64,000 nucleotides of DNA from Lophium mytilinum (GCA_010093605.1 MU004191.1:985832-1049831); one strand, 5' to 3'. Counted from the first letter of the stretch, positions 46,063-59,665 are shown. A program made the numbers and translations. Notes: generated by a model not told the origin, from the sequence alone.

Positions 46063-46588
46063 TCATCCCTTGATCGGCACAACGAGCGAAACCTCCTCCC
46101 CCTTCTCAATTCCCAGTCCGACACCCTCGCCATCACTCCCACTTCCATCAGATTCTTGTAACATCCCACCCCCGACTACTCCTTGCTGCTCGAATCCACC
46201 TTCGCTCTTCCGCTCCCTTAGCGCCACCATGCTGCCGTCGGCACCATCCGATGTACTGTGCACGGATTTGTACCCGTATGGAAGCGAAGCACTGAGCTTA
46301 CGGGCGTGATTCTTCCAACTTTTGATTCGTGGGACCTGGGTATGAGAGTGTGCTTGCGGGGAGGTGTGAGTCTCAGGGTTATCACGGAACGTGAGGGTGG
46401 TGGTGGAAGTTGAGGTGAGAGGCGTGGAGGCGTCAGTGCCGAACATGCGGGTGGCATCAGCGGCGGCTTTTGAGCGAATGAAAGCTTGACTAATGGGTGT
46501 TACTCATTGATTTATGATTCCAATTGCAAGCAAGACTGGTAGATGGGAAAGGGGGCAGGACTTACTGCTCTGCAGTCAAGCCCGGCAT
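46063..46588 (-). CDS. Small disordered protein, unknown function
   Basis: Proposed exons complement(46566-46588) and complement(46063-46489) give 149 aa starting MPGLTAEHQAFIRSKAAADATRMFGT. The 76-nt intron has a GTAAGT donor and CCATTAG acceptor. After the short helical start, the chain is Thr/Ser-rich, then contains IKSWKNHARKLSASLPYGYK and an acidic Gly-rich tail. No known domain. The start exon is chosen because it lends a natural N-terminus to the longer frame; otherwise translation would begin at the Met at 46446 (127 aa). Confidence 0.5.
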
Positions 46589-47707
46589 GCAGATGTCTAC
46601 TCGACGGACATCCGTGGGTGAGCTCTAGACAAACGAGTATCAGCGGTTGCATTCGACGACGTGCCAACTTCAGGGCTTACGATTTGGAGCGAGGGCTTTT
46701 CGTGACCTTGACAGGTGCAACACAGTAAGACGCGCTTGAACGAGGCCAGGATTTCATTCGTATTTTTCATGGTGTGATTACACTTTTTAGAAGTAAAACA
46801 GGGTCTTTAACAGTCGTGGAGGTCGTTGAAATGTAAAGATATGAGACAAATTAACACGCTTGCTCAACGCAACAATGAACAAGTAAGGCACACAGAAATC
46901 ATACACACACTTGTCTAGTAACGAAAGTAGAAGGAGATATCCCGAGGTTGTTGGGAGTCGCTGTGATGAAGCAAAAGAGACCCTTAGATTGCTGTCTCAA
47001 AGGTATATAAGAGGCTCGGACATGAGTTGACGGAGATGACTCGCCACGCGAGTACTCTGTACATTCCTTACTTATTGAACTCAGGACAATGCTAAGGTAC
47101 CAAGGTACCACATTCCTTGTTTCCAAAAACTTGATGAAGCACACCGGATAGGTTGGCGAGGTTTGAAATATGCTGGTTACGTCAAACTTCAATCTTTCTA
47201 GTGTTCAGTGGAAAGTAAATTATTAGGCATGCTTAAGCGCATTCATGTTGATAAGTCGAGTACCGATACAAAACTCTACACGTGTCTATACTTGATGAGT
47301 AGAAGGGGTTGACACTCAAGTCGAGATTTCGCTTACGAGCTGTGGAACGTTCCTTGCTTCTCCGGGAGCCACTGACGCATTCCGTCCAACGCGTGTTAGA
47401 GACGCGATTGAAAACTTAAAATGCCTTGCTGCTAAGCAGGTGGCAAAACCCCACCTGCATTTCATATCCGATCCAAGCAGCGGAACTTTCCGGTACACAT
47501 AAATCAAGGCTCTTGTCACACTGGTTACCTTATCAACGAATGTAAGCATCATTATATGACAGTGCGTTCAATGCTCGTGCGTAAGCCTTGCATCTGGGAT
47601 TGGCTAATGCATCACGGTGCAGGTTCCACATACTTGACCACCAGGAACGAGAAACATCTGGTTTCTCATGTATCCATAGAGCTACTCAAATCGCCCTTCT
47701 CGCTGAT
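46589..47707. other. Intergenic
   Basis: 1.1 kb between the small protein's start and the stop of the aldehyde dehydrogenase. No gene or repeat is supported. Confidence 0.45.
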
Positions 47708-49213
47708 CTATTTCGGATAGTCCTTGATGTGGTAGCTCTTGAGCTTGACGAACTGGTCGAAGCCGAATCTGCTCAATGTCTGTCCTTTGCCCGAGTCTTT
47801 CCAGCCGATCCACGCAAGATCCTGCTGACATTAATTTATGCTCGTAGATTTGATCGATTTAACTTACTGGACTAGGGAAGTCGCAACGATTCACAAACAC
47901 AGTCCCTGCCTCGACGTCTTCCACAAGTTCATGGCCTTTTGCAACATCCTTGGTCCAGATACTAGCAGTCAATCCAAATTGGCTATCGTTCATCAACTTG
48001 ACAGCCTCCTTATCATCCTTCACCTTCATGACTGGAATTACCGGTCCAAAGGTCTCTTCAGTCATGACAAGCATGTCGTGGTTGACATTCGTTAGAAGAG
48101 TGGGGACAACGTAGTTACCGTCAGACGGAGGCGATTTGAAGGACTCGTTCTCTGGTGTAGCATCTTTCGCACCTTTTTCAAGAGCATCCTTGATATGAGA
48201 GCGAATTGTTTCTGCCGATCGCTTCGACACGACGGGACCAACATGCGTCTTAGTATCGAAAGGATCTCCAAGTTTGTAGCCCTTGAGGACTTCTTGTACA
48301 GCGGACACGAACTCGTCGTAGATCTTCTCATCCACGTAGACTCTCTCAACGCTGCAACAGCTCTGTCCAGAGTTAAAGATGGCGCCATCAACGATCTCCT
48401 CGGCCGCCCATGGGATATCCACGTCGGAGCGGATATAAGCCGGATCTTTGCCACCGAGTTCCAGACCGACTCGCACAGCCACACGATCACTAGCAGCAGT
48501 CTGCACAGCAAGGCCTCCGGCTACAGATCCGGTGAAACAGACAAGTTGGACTTGAGGCGATCGAACCAAAGTTTCGATCTGGCTCAGTGACCCACAATGG
48601 AAGTGCTGCATGACACCTTCGGGCAGACCGGCTTTAGTGAAGATCTCCTGGATGTGTTCGGCCGTCGTGGGTGTCTGAGGAGACGGCTTTAGGATGACAG
48701 AGTTCCCCGCAAGCAAAGCCGGTACAATCGAATTGATCAGGGTCAGATATGGGTACTGCAGTGAACATCAGTTGCCGTACAAGTAGAAAAGAGCCTCATG
48801 AGACAAACATTCCATGGGAACAAAATCAAGACAGGACCGATCGGCACCTTCCTGATATACCTCTTGAAGCCTTTCTCGGCTTCGCCGTCTGTGTCGCCGA
48901 GAGCATCGTCGCTGATCTTGAGGAGATACTCGCCGCGTGCCACAGCCGTGGTGACCTCCTTGGCTGTGTAGGCGATCGGACGGCCCATCTGCTCAGTAAT
49001 CTCCTTTGCTAGCTCATCCTGCTTGTCGTTGAGGAGTTTGAGCGCTTTCTTTACAATCTTCTGTCGCTCGCTGAGAGACGTCTTCCGATACGTCTCGAAA
49101 GCTTTGGCTGCAGTAGCCGGGAGGGCTTGCAGATCGCCCTCTGTCAAGCCATTACGAGTCAAGACGGGCTTGTTGGTAATTGGCGAGATGGTCGTGAGTG
49201 TTTCGACGGACAT
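47708..49213 (-). CDS. NAD(P)-dependent aldehyde dehydrogenase
   Basis: Exons complement(48809-49213, 47868-48755, 47708-47821) give 468 aa. Introns are 53 and 46 nt, the first with a GTTTGT donor. The junctions restore ILFPWN-YPYLTLINSIVP and CDFPSP-DLAWIGWKDSGKG. The catalytic Cys lies in SGQSCCSVERVYV (~268) and the general-base Glu in GLELGGKDPAY (~234). The cofactor-loop motif FTGSVAGG and the late motif EETFGPVIPV are intact. The enzyme oxidises aldehydes to acids; closest in shape to fungal succinate-semialdehyde or general short-chain aldehyde dehydrogenases, but the substrate cannot be fixed from sequence. No targeting peptide is evident, so it is probably cytosolic. The ATG at 49213 is used; an upstream in-frame extension lacks an ATG. 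Confidence 0.92.
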
Positions 49214-52200
49214 GATGTGGCTCTGCAATGTCAGACCTTATGGAGAGACTGATTGCGTGGACTCAACTGAGAATTTGAGGTCGTTCGCCTTTTCGCAGTT
49301 TGGAGTCCGATGCCGGGCTATGACGTCCCTTTGCGCTAGGTTTGTTTCGGATTAGAGTCAGCCTTACGAAGACGACCAAGGGACCTCGCGACGAGCTGTT
49401 GCTGTTCATCACCAACTCATCAGCCACCTACACAGCTCCACAGACTTCAGCCTCTTCATTTCGCAAAACTTGGCGGTGGGCGCCTATCCAGGTACCTATC
49501 TCATTTGGGGGTTACTCAATTTCAAGCCCACGCCGAAAGACACATTAACAGCATTCGCGCCTTTCACGCGAAGGCTAGGCTAGACTCAGATCTAGGTATC
49601 TATACGCGTGTTTCACGTTTTCGGGGTTCATTCTGGAGATGATCTGTTTCAACTTTTATAACAGGTAGCTTGCTTCAGCTCGCATTTCAGGGCCTTGTCT
49701 GGTGGCTCTTCCGTCTTTACAGCACTCTTTGCCACTTGTACCAGCACTTTCAGCCCCAGATATAAGACCACAGCAGGTCGGGGAAGTATTCTTTGCCCTG
49801 AATTTATTTCTCTGCCGTTATTTCAGCTTCAGCTTGCAGTGGTGTTGTTTTGTGTTCCTACCAGCCGAGATCAGCAAAGCCCCCACGACCAAGCTGTTCA
49901 ATCTTGCCGGAGAACATTGCTGTGCGTGCATCTATCAGCTCAGAACCCAAGCAAAGAGTCGATGGGAAGCGCATGCTCTCGGATGTTGCCTGAACTTTTG
50001 TTCTTACTCCTAGGAAAGCCGGGGAGTACCTGCCGCTCGAACTGCATGCAGCATCAACCTGCATACCGGAGTTTCTGACCGCAACAAGGAACCCATGCTG
50101 TGCAGGCGGGCCTTCAAGCACATTTTGAGCCCGAAGTCGCATAAGAAACCGCTTACGGAAAGCCCAGCAGCATCATGCTGATCATTTCGTCCAAGACATT
50201 GTTTCAAGATTTTCCCGGGTATTGAATGGCTGCCGCGGCGAAAGGCCCGAGCTGTAACACCTGCAGGCTCTAATCGTTCCAGGTTTTCCGTCACACTTGA
50301 TGGATCAGTGGCGACTTGAGGGACTATTTCGAGGATTCCAGATTCGATCTCAGTTGTCCTGATGAGACAAGAAGCATACCATTCCAAAAAATGATTCTAC
50401 TCCTTCCTAGTATAATACGGAAAGCCTTGTAAGTGCTAACGCCAAATCACAGCATTCTAATTAGGTCCGAGCCGTACAAAACTGGCATGTACCGAAAATA
50501 TTTGGTCTCCCCTCGGGGGAGCCGATGGCTGTAAGCCCAGAATGAAAAGATTCATATGAACGACAGGGATGGGCAACTATCGACAACTGAAAGTCATCGC
50601 TCGATGTTTGCAGTGGGAAATGCGAGAACAACGCATACACATGACAGACTCGGCAGATGGCGTTACAAAAAAGAAGCTAAACATTCTACCTAGAGGTAGC
50701 ATCACTAGCCTGCGAATCGAAGGCAGACCAGAGAACATTATTGAACATTCACACCGTCGCAGCACTCCGACCGAAGATCGGAAGCTATACCTATCTCGCG
50801 ACGTCACGCATTTGGCCTCTTCCCGAAGCTGTGGGTGAGGGTCAGCCCGTCAATGGCATTCATTAATTCACAATCACCACAATCTCAAGCCGCTTTGTGC
50901 TCTCACAGCCCCCACTGCTATTCTGAAACGTTCCCTTATTTCAAAATACGAAAGGATCTCTTTCAATGTAGCTCAGCCAGGTCTCGCGTCTTTGCCTTTT
51001 CTGGTCCTCAAGCCAGCTTACGTGGATCTCAGTTAGCGGGTCGACTTTTTGAGACAGCAAGCCTTCGCCATTGCTCGTCTTGAAGTCTAATTGGGCACCT
51101 CGTAACGTGGCGAGCTACGAACGACCCTCCGAAGACCGCCGTCATTATGAAGTACACACTTAGCCGAGAAGGAATGCGTACCATTGCGCTGGAAACGCGG
51201 TGAGCGTTGGGTCGTCCCATCAGCTTGCCAATTCGTACTACGATGAGCAGTTGGCACTAGACGCATGAACGGCGGTGCTGCAGACCAGAAAAATTTTCTA
51301 ACAAGCCTGGAAGCGAAAAAAGTTCTAGGACTTCATTGGACCAAAACGTTGTACAACGCCCAGCGTGTTAGCGATTTCGCCAACCACGTGCGCTCGATAT
51401 GTCCGTTTGTCACGCCGCACGGAGTGGTATGTACGTAGCAGCTTGATCGGGAAAAGCGCACCGTGGAGGGTGCAGTAGTCGAGGACACCACTTCATGCCC
51501 CCGCCTGGAGGCTGCTGAGACGTGCTCGGAGGTGTGGAGTGATACAGCTCGGTTCGTCTGCCGCTGTACCGATGGGCCGGCACTACGAGCGTCAAACGGC
51601 TCCCTCGATCGTTTGGTCGTGACTCGTGAGGCTGGGAACATGGATGACTGCGTTGGCCCCAGTCCCACCCCCCTTGCCCATCTCTTCTACCTCCGGGCCC
51701 GATCGGGACAAGTTGGCGATCAATCTTGCCTCACCTGGGCACCCAGCTCCCGCAAAGCCGTTGGTGCAAGCAGATCACCCACCGACATCGCGAGGTCCGC
51801 TAGGCGCTGGTCCTGGCCGCAATGCCTGTGGGCGCGCCCGCGCCCTGGACCTGAGCTTCACCCTCGCCGCATCATCTGCGTAGGTTGCAGCTATCAAGCG
51901 CAGTCATTTTGAACGCCCTGGCAGTACAGCGGCCCTAGATTTCGTAGCTAGGTCAACGATCGCCCGGAAGGATGTGTCCGGGCCAGATAGAGTAGACCCT
52001 CTCGATTCGGTGTTCCTGCAGAGGCAACCGCCAAAATGGGCTTTGAAAAAAGAGTAAATGACGATAGTTCAGGACCGTTGAAATGCGGAACGAACCGTAA
52101 CGTACATGTTTGAAACCCTCCCCAGGGTGGCGTGGATCATGTGAGAGGTCGCTATGGCATGGTCTTCCAGATAGTTGAGCAGATCGTCTCCGTATGCCCA

Positions 52201-53761
52201 TTGTCATCAGACAGCGCCGTCAGGTTGATTGTGATCGAAGCAGGGAAGGCTATGATGTGGAATCAAAAGGCAAGCAAGGCAATAACGGGTTCATACGCCG
52301 CTACCACTCATGGAAGACCAAGACCAAGTATGTCAACCCCGCTGGTCCCCATCAACTCGTTTAAGAACTTGATATCTTAACAGAGCTATTATTCTAGTCT
52401 TCCGACCCCAATGCACCCAGTCTCCCCGAAGGGTAACTGGACAGATTCTGTCATGCAGCTGGCTTCCCGGAGGCCCTAAGCACTCTTCGTATTGTGGAGG
52501 ACTTGCACGATATGCATTACCGAAGCACATAATAGACGCCATTGTCATGCAAGACGTTTCTGGATCCTGACGCCAGCGATTCGAAACTGGGATGATCCCA
52601 GCCAGCCATGTGGCCCATGACACGGCAAGGAGAAAGGCTCTATGGCTTCGTCTTAAGGAGTTGTGGTGGTTTGATGTTGTGGGCATTGATCTATGCCGTC
52701 ACAGCTGTCTTGAAAGCGGGAGTCCTGGACCTTCCCCGGCGATCAACACGGAGTCTGCCGACGGAAGAGAAGCTGGGGTGCAGCATGACCAGCATTCCTG
52801 CTTGGTGGCGAGCAGAATGTGCTTGGTGTGCTACTAGGGCCCTGTGCTCGAGGGCCGTACTCGTAAGTATATGCAAAGTCGGGCGGTCTAGCGGAAGGGA
52901 GCGGCCGCTACTCGCCGTGTCTGCGGACGGGATGGCCGTCAATCGGGCTGACTGTGAATCACATATGCCGGTAGCTGGTGCACCGGGTGGATCACCGAGA
53001 GTATGGGTCAGCAGCAGAAGCGTGTGGTGGTCGAAGACGGGGTCTTGATTCGCATGTACCGTTCGGTACATGGAGCAAGCATCGGCACAGCAAGTTAGGC
53101 TCTCAGGGCCGTTATTTTGCGGCGATATAGGCCAGGTCTGCACCGATCAGCCAATATCATGTTTGATTGCGGTGGTGGCCACTGTGGAAAACGGGGTGCA
53201 GATGTCAAAGGCCTGGGGTGGAGGCAGCTGGCGATCCTGGAGTCGTCTGTGGCAGTCGTCGCTCGAGAAGACGGCTGACATCTCGTTTAAACTAGCCTTG
53301 GAGTATCTGAGGCCTCTGACCAACGATGCAGCTAGGCCCGGAGTCGGGGTTTCTCTAGGATGTCGGCCGGTATTGGACACCAGCTCCCGCTGCAGTCTCC
53401 ACCGAAGCCTGCGCAGAAGCCCTGGAGCAGTGGAGACACTCATGGAGCTACCATACCCCGCGACTTCGCTAGACACGGCGGAGGACGCGCCGCAGGGAAG
53501 GTATATTGTACTCAGGCACACCGCAGCCGGCGGGCCAGCCAAGATATCCTACCCTTCACCTGCACACCATACTTTCTTACCGTCGCCCGGTACTGCGTGC
53601 TCGTCCTCTACTCATCGTCTGACTTCCTGCCCCCCGCTTTCAAGTGCTCCTCCAGCTACCACTCCGTCTGTTCGTGATATCAAAACCATCTGTCGTCGAC
53701 TAGCGTTGGTTGGAGAAGTGGAGCTCGTCGCTGTACGGCCGAGGTTGCGGCCGCTAACGCG
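49214..53761. other. Large gene-free region upstream of xlnR
   Basis: 4.5 kb between the aldehyde dehydrogenase start (-) and the xlnR start (+), which diverge. I find no credible coding gene: open frames here are short, overlap on both strands and resemble nothing. A minus-strand frame of 125 codons at 50010-50387 is the least bad candidate. CreA-type SYGGRG words occur, for example ctgggg at 52773-52778 and 53213-53218. The region may hold a long 5' leader, distal promoter or unannotated RNA (inference). Confidence 0.5.
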
Positions 53762-56700
53762 ATGATTTCCACCAGTCTTCATCAGTACACCCCGGCTTTC
53801 AACCACCTGCCCTCGCAGAATCTGGGCAACCACGACCAACACCAGCATCTTCACAGCCAGCATATGGGCCAGACGGGACTGGATGCCCTCGCCCACAACT
53901 CTCAGTACGCCCTCCACTACCAGCAGCCACACCACGTCCTGCCTACGGGCAAAGGCATCGTCAAACCACGCCATCACGGCTACAGTAATGGGCCCATTGC
54001 AGCAGCTCCCCGCAGCCAGCGCAACGCCATGCTCCATGACCGCTCGGGACGTTCTTCGGCATCAGGGCCGGTGCGCCGTCGCATCAGCCGTGCATGCGAC
54101 CAGTGCAATCAGTTGAGGACCAAGTGCGATGGAAAGACTCCTTGTGCGCATTGTATGGGTGTGTATGGGTGCGTGCTTGATTTCCTACCTGCTAGAAGCT
54201 AATACGACTCAGAATTTGGCCTGACGTGCGAGTACGTACGGGAACGCAAGAAGAGAGGGAAAGCGTCCAGAAAGGACATCGCCCAGCAAGCCGCAGCAGC
54301 GGCGGTGGCGGGCACCAATCCAGAGTCTTCCCCTGGCAGTCCAAGATCTCGCGACGGCTTTTCTTCCGGGGATCAAGGCCTCACTGACTCCACCACAGGA
54401 GGCCATGAAAGGTTTGATCGGCCACGCTCAATTAGCGATCTTCCACCGCCGAATCTACCTCCTCCAAGGTCTTCCAGAATAGCTAGTAGCCACAATACTG
54501 ACGGTAGTGCCATGTACGATGGAATCAACCCTTTGTCACGAAATATGAATCTGTCAGCCATCGACGGTATGTCTGAAAACGGACTTCACCACCAGATGGC
54601 ACCTTCCAACATCGTGGATCCCAGTATACAAGGCCCTCGAATGGACAACAGCGGTGTCCATGATCGCAATATCCCCATGGTCGGAATGTCTGACTATGGC
54701 TCCTTGGACAACTTCAACCGCAACATGATGCATCCTTCTGCCGCCGCACCTAGCCATTCGGCGATGCACAGTGGAGCCAACGTCCTCCCTCAGCCCATCG
54801 TCCCATCAAATAGCATGCCAGAGTACTCAGACGGCCCTTACTCTATGATGAGTCCCCAAAACCAGCAGGCTCCTCCAAACGCGTACCGCATGCCCACTAG
54901 CGAGTCACCAATGCCAGGCTTCATGGGAAATTCTCCAGTGTCCGGCTCACCTGGGTGGCTGTCGTTGCCATCGCCATCAGCTACAATGTACGCCGTGGCC
55001 CCATCTCTACGTTATCCAGTGCTGCAGCCCTTAGTGCCCCACATAACGAACATCATCCCCCTTTCGCTTGCATGCGATCTCCTAGACCTGTACTTTCAGA
55101 GCTCTTCCTCTGCCTTTATGCAGCCGTTATCACCCTACGTTCTTGGGTACGTCTTTCGCAAACGATCTTTCTTAAGGCACAACCACCCAAGAGTATGCAG
55201 TCCAGCCCTACTTGCAAGCATGCTCTGGATAGGAGCACAGACTAGCGAGTCGTCTTACCTCACATCACCACCCTCGGCTCGAGGCAAGATTTGTGAGAAG
55301 CTCTTGGAACTTACTGTTGGACTGCTCAAACCGCTCATCCACTCCTCAGCGAGTAGCGAGGCTAGTCCAACATATACGAATGCTATCATCAACGGCGTAG
55401 CGTTAGGAGGTTTTGGAGTAGGAGCACAAGAAACCGGGCGCCACAGCTCGCCTGGGGCAACCAGCGGGCTCGACGACGTTGCTACGTATATGCACCTCGC
55501 GATTGTCGTCTCTGCTAGCGAGTACAAGGCTGCCAGTCTTCGGTGGTGGAACGCTGCGTGGTCTTTAGCGAGGGAGCTCAAATTAGGCAGGGAGGTTCCA
55601 CCAGATCTGATGCCCCATGACCAAGCCGGGGACGAAGATTCAGATGCCCCTGGAGAGGTCGACATGGACATGAACCATAGTATACCCGGTGGTCATTCTA
55701 ATGGTGCGCGAAATAACCCTTCAATCACCACTGAGGAGCAAAGAGAGGAGCGAAGGCGGATTTGGTGGCTGTTATACACGATGGATCGCCATTTGGCGCT
55801 CTGCTACAATAGGCCACTGTTTTTGCTGGATATTGAGTGTAATGGCCTACTTCAACCGGTAGATGACTCCCTCTGGCAGGCTGGCGAGTATTTCAATGGG
55901 GACTGCGCTCAATCGTTTTCAGATCCAACCACCCCATATTTACGACGACGAGGTCCCGCTTTCGAATGCACTGGACACAGCATATTCGGATATTTCCTAC
56001 CTTTGATGACGATCCTAGGCGAGATCGTCGACCTCAATCACGCCCGCAACCATCCGAGGTTCGGCCTGCGTTTTCGAAGCGGCTCTGACTGGGACGACCA
56101 AGCCGCAGAGATTGTTAAACAGCTGGAAGCATATGGGGAGAGCCTTCAAGAGTTCAAGGCCCGGAGCCTTTCTGAAGCGAATGTCGAAGCCGTAACACCA
56201 AATCAGCACGATCCTAGCACCCCTTCAGCACGATCCGTCAACTCATCAACCTCTCGGATCCACGAGTCGATTCTGCAAACCAAAATCGCATTTGCGTATG
56301 GAACGCATCTAATGCACACTCTACACATCCTCCTGAATGGAAAATGGGATCCCATATCCCTTCTCGACGATAACGATCTCTGGATATCCTCCGAATCCTT
56401 CATTACTGCGACTGGTCACGCAGTCTCAGCCGCGGAGGCTATCAGCGATATTCTCGAAAACGACCCCGACCTTAGCTTTATGCCGTTCTTTTTCGGCATA
56501 TACTTGCTACAGGGAAGCTTCCTACTCCTTCTGATAGCCGACAAGCTCCAAGGCGAAGCCAGCCCCAGCGTTGTGAGAGCATGCGAAAGCATTGTTCGAG
56601 CGCACGAAGCTTGTGTGGTGACGCTCAATACAGAATATCAGGTGGGTTCGCTTTCCTGCTTCCTCACTTCACTGCGACTCTCCCCTTTCCCGCCTCCCTC

Positions 56701-56889
56701 ATCCGAAATGAGTGGAATAATGCTTACAAAAATACCCTTCCACAGAGAAATTTCCGCAAAGTTATGCGATCGGCTCTCGCCCAGGTGCGCGGACGCCTGC
56801 TGGAAGATTTCGGTGAACAGCAACTCCGCCGGCGTGAGGTGCTCGGGCTGTACCGATGGACGGGGGACGGGACCGGCCTCGCTCTCTGA
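53762..56889 (+). CDS. xlnR: XlnR-type Zn2Cys6 transcriptional activator of (hemi)cellulase genes
   Basis: Exons 53762-54158, 54213-56641 and 56746-56889 give 989 aa. The zinc cluster [20 protein letters not shown] (from ~109) is continued across intron 1 as [11 protein letters not shown] and [13 protein letters not shown]. After a long Ser/Pro/Met-rich linker comes the fungal-specific TF domain, including [19 protein letters not shown]-like and [20 protein letters not shown] stretches. The C-terminus ([20 protein letters not shown], then [12 protein letters not shown]) is nearly invariant in XlnR/Xyr1 proteins and is reached only after removing the 104-nt intron 2 (GTGGGT donor, CCACAG acceptor). 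It acts in the nucleus on xylanase and cellulase promoters, typically under CreA repression. A reader that misses intron 2 gets a false C-terminus. Confidence 0.93.
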
Positions 56890-58110
56890 ATCTGAATCCA
56901 AGACCTACCGGCGATAGCACATGAATAGCGATTGAACGCGGTCCAGATATCCGATGGCATTATGGTCAAGGTGACCCGTAATCCGTACACTTCTTCTGTC
57001 CCTCCCTGGTGATTATTCCCACTTTGATCTCTCTTCTCACGAAAATCATCGCTTAGAGCGTCACCATCGCTCAACCCATGACACTCCTCTACATCTCAAA
57101 CAACTTCTCGATAGTTAAAACACTCACATTGACCCCAAATGGACTTCGCTGGGTATATGGTACATCGGGGAGTAAAAGAATACATGTTTTGAAAGGTTTA
57201 AGGTTGGCGGTTGCCGGATCTCTTTTGATATACCCACATCGCGCAGCATGTTCACCCTGTCTTAGCAGCGGGCTCGTTTACGCCTCCAAATCGCCACTTG
57301 TATACATCCGAAGGCGATGCTCCCACACATATCATATTGTCTTCATATCTATAAAATAGACTCTCCCGCACTTTAGGCAACTATTTGATGCTATGCTATA
57401 CGTCTAGTGCCGCAAAGACATCCGTGCGTACATAGCCTTAGCCCCTCAAACACGCAATCACACTCTCACATGCGGCTCAACGTTGAACGCCTGATGGTGG
57501 CTGATATGGGGCAGAGCGCTGTAAAACCGTGGAAAGGGTCTCAGATTTATGGACTGGAATCGTTCTCCGCATAACACTTAAAGAAACAACTTGTACGAAA
57601 CAATCAGGTTTCCGCTATACCGCCAGGCATAAACATACCCAACTTTCCACGTACTCCAAGCCTTCAGCGCCCTGCGTTCGCGGACCTACACGCCTTGCGA
57701 ATACCGCTTCGAGAACGTCAAGAGGTTCCACAGGCGCGTTCGCGATTGCGTAACCCAGCCACCGGCGAGAGGATTTGACCCGAGTTGCGGAACGCGCTAC
57801 TCATTTTGTGTTAAAAAATTTGGTGTTTTGAAGTGAATGTGACGGGCGATGGAAGAAGTATCGGAAGCGGTATCCACGTCACTCTCATCGTCACTCTCAT
57901 CTGACGAGAAATCGACACCAGCAGGGCACTTGGGTGGCGCTGTGTTTGCTGCTTTCATTGTTGCCAGGAGCACCTTATGATCGCGTGGTTTCTCACGATT
58001 CAAAGCAGTCAAAAACAACAGTACATCGCTCGCTTTACGCGGCAGACGAACAAATTACATTTGCGCTAAGGTCTAGCCCTGATCTATCTCATTGCCCCCA
58101 ACACTCCTTT
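56890..58110. other. Intergenic, convergent 3' ends
   Basis: 1.2 kb between xlnR and the permease. A possible 53-aa minus-strand frame at 57797-57958 (MKAANTAPPKCPAG, then an Asp/Ser-rich stretch) is noted, but it has no support beyond composition. Confidence 0.4.
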
Positions 58111-59665
58111 TTAAATCGCCAAATTCGCACAGCTAAACGCCGGCCGCGTGCTCCCCGAATAATCCGCAATAATAGCCTTAACCGCCGCATACAACCCCGG
58201 CCCTAGCAAAAACAGCCCACAAATCATCACAAACACATGCACGACCGTCATAACCGACCGCCCAGCTCCGTTGAACAGATTCCCCTTGTAGAGCTGCCAG
58301 TACGCGACAGCGAAGTAGATGAAGCCGAAGAAGGAGTCGAAGGTAGCGCCGAGCAGGGAGAGGAAATCGCCCATGCTGGGCACGACCTCGGAGAAGATGA
58401 AGGCGATGGCCCAGATGCCCGCCATGACGGCGGCCCATACGCCCCACCCGATGACGGTGTTGCTGTGCGCGTGGCGCGATTTGCCCATGATGCGGAAGTA
58501 GAGGAACTTGGCGGAGACGTTGGCGTAGATGACGCCGATGACAAGGGTGGGCACGATGACGAAGGCGAAGGAGCCCTTCTTGTAGGAGGTCACGCCTAGG
58601 CTGCCGAAAGCCGGGGCCGTGGAGTACTGGCCCAGGTAGCGGAAGCCGATTGCTGGGGGCACGATGAAGAGGAAGACGGAGATGCCGGCCAAGACGGCGA
58701 GGGCCTTGGGGAAGTCTTGCGGCTTCTCCATCTCGGAGATGAAGGTGGGGAAGAGGATTTGGGGAACCCAGAGGAAAGTGATGTTGAGCACGGCGTTCAT
58801 GCAGGCGACCCAGGTGGTGCCCTCGGGAGGGAACGCGTAGGTCTTGACCGGGCCAAGGGTAGGGTAGTCGCCGTTGTATCCATATAGCGGAGCATCTTCG
58901 ATACCGGCGAAGATGAGAAAGAGGAGAATGGCGAGCCCCATGCAGGCAGCTGGCCAAGAGTCAGTAAATGGGATTGGAGGGTGGTGGAGAGCGCTGAGTA
59001 CGCACCTGAGAACATGGACATGAAAGAGACGTGGTTGAGTGTCCTTGGCATCGACATGACTATGCCCATGAGGGTCACAATGACGGAAAACACGACTGTA
59101 CATAGCGAGTGGTCCGATAAGGTGTTGATGACCTTGGCGCCAGTGAGGACGTGGAAGCCGATGAGCAAGATGTTGTTCGCGAGCAACATAAATCCTGTGA
59201 ACTCATACGCGATCCGGCTCTTTCCAAAAACGTAGTATCCAAAGTCGCAAATATCCTTGATCTGGGGGTGCTTCATTATGAACTTGTGCATGGTGATGGA
59301 GGTGATCCAGAAAAGGATACCGGCGACGACCATGGTGATTATTCCGGGAACCCATCCTAGCACGGAGAGCGACCATGTCTGGGCCATGATGGCAAGACAG
59401 ACCTGGTCTCCGCACAGCAGCCAGGCGGCCTTTTGCCATGACATGGTTCGGAGCTTGATATCATGACTGTGGTCTATACAGTATCTTGTCAGCTATCCAA
59501 TTCAGCATGTTATAGCATCCAGCGAGTCCTACCTTCCGCAACCAGTGCGGTAATGGAGACATGCTCGCCGTCAGAGTCGGTCGCATCGCCATAGCTCAGT
59601 GCGGGCTCTTGCTTCTCATCAGGATAGAGTGTGGCGCCCTTGTCGTCGGGGTATATGGCAGACAT
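58111..59665 (-). CDS. Mtr-like neutral amino-acid permease (AAAP family)
   Basis: Exons complement(59533-59665, 59006-59473, 58111-58949) give 479 aa. The N-terminus (MSAIYPDDKGATLYPDEKQE) is cytoplasmic and acidic. After intron 1 the chain reads DIKLRTMSWQKAAWLL, the classical entry to helix 1 of Neurospora Mtr-type permeases. About eleven helices follow, with ADPS-like loop segments DICDFGYYVFGKS and GIEDAPLYGYNGDYP. The acceptor at 58950 is set so that FMSMFS joins AACMGLAILLFLIF. Transports neutral aliphatic or aromatic amino acids into the cell with protons. Specificity is inferred from the family only. Confidence 0.9.

Noticed and set aside
50010-50387. 125-aa minus-strand frame in the xlnR upstream region
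   Set aside because: No family likeness, no intron or promoter evidence; left as a weak candidate only.
53070-53765. 231-codon + strand frame ending at the xlnR start
   Set aside because: It overlaps another open frame on the opposite strand, lacks domains and is probably the xlnR 5' leader.
57700-57800. Possible tRNA gene near the word ggatttgaccc
   Set aside because: No GGTTCGAATCC-type T-arm or cloverleaf pairing could be laid out.
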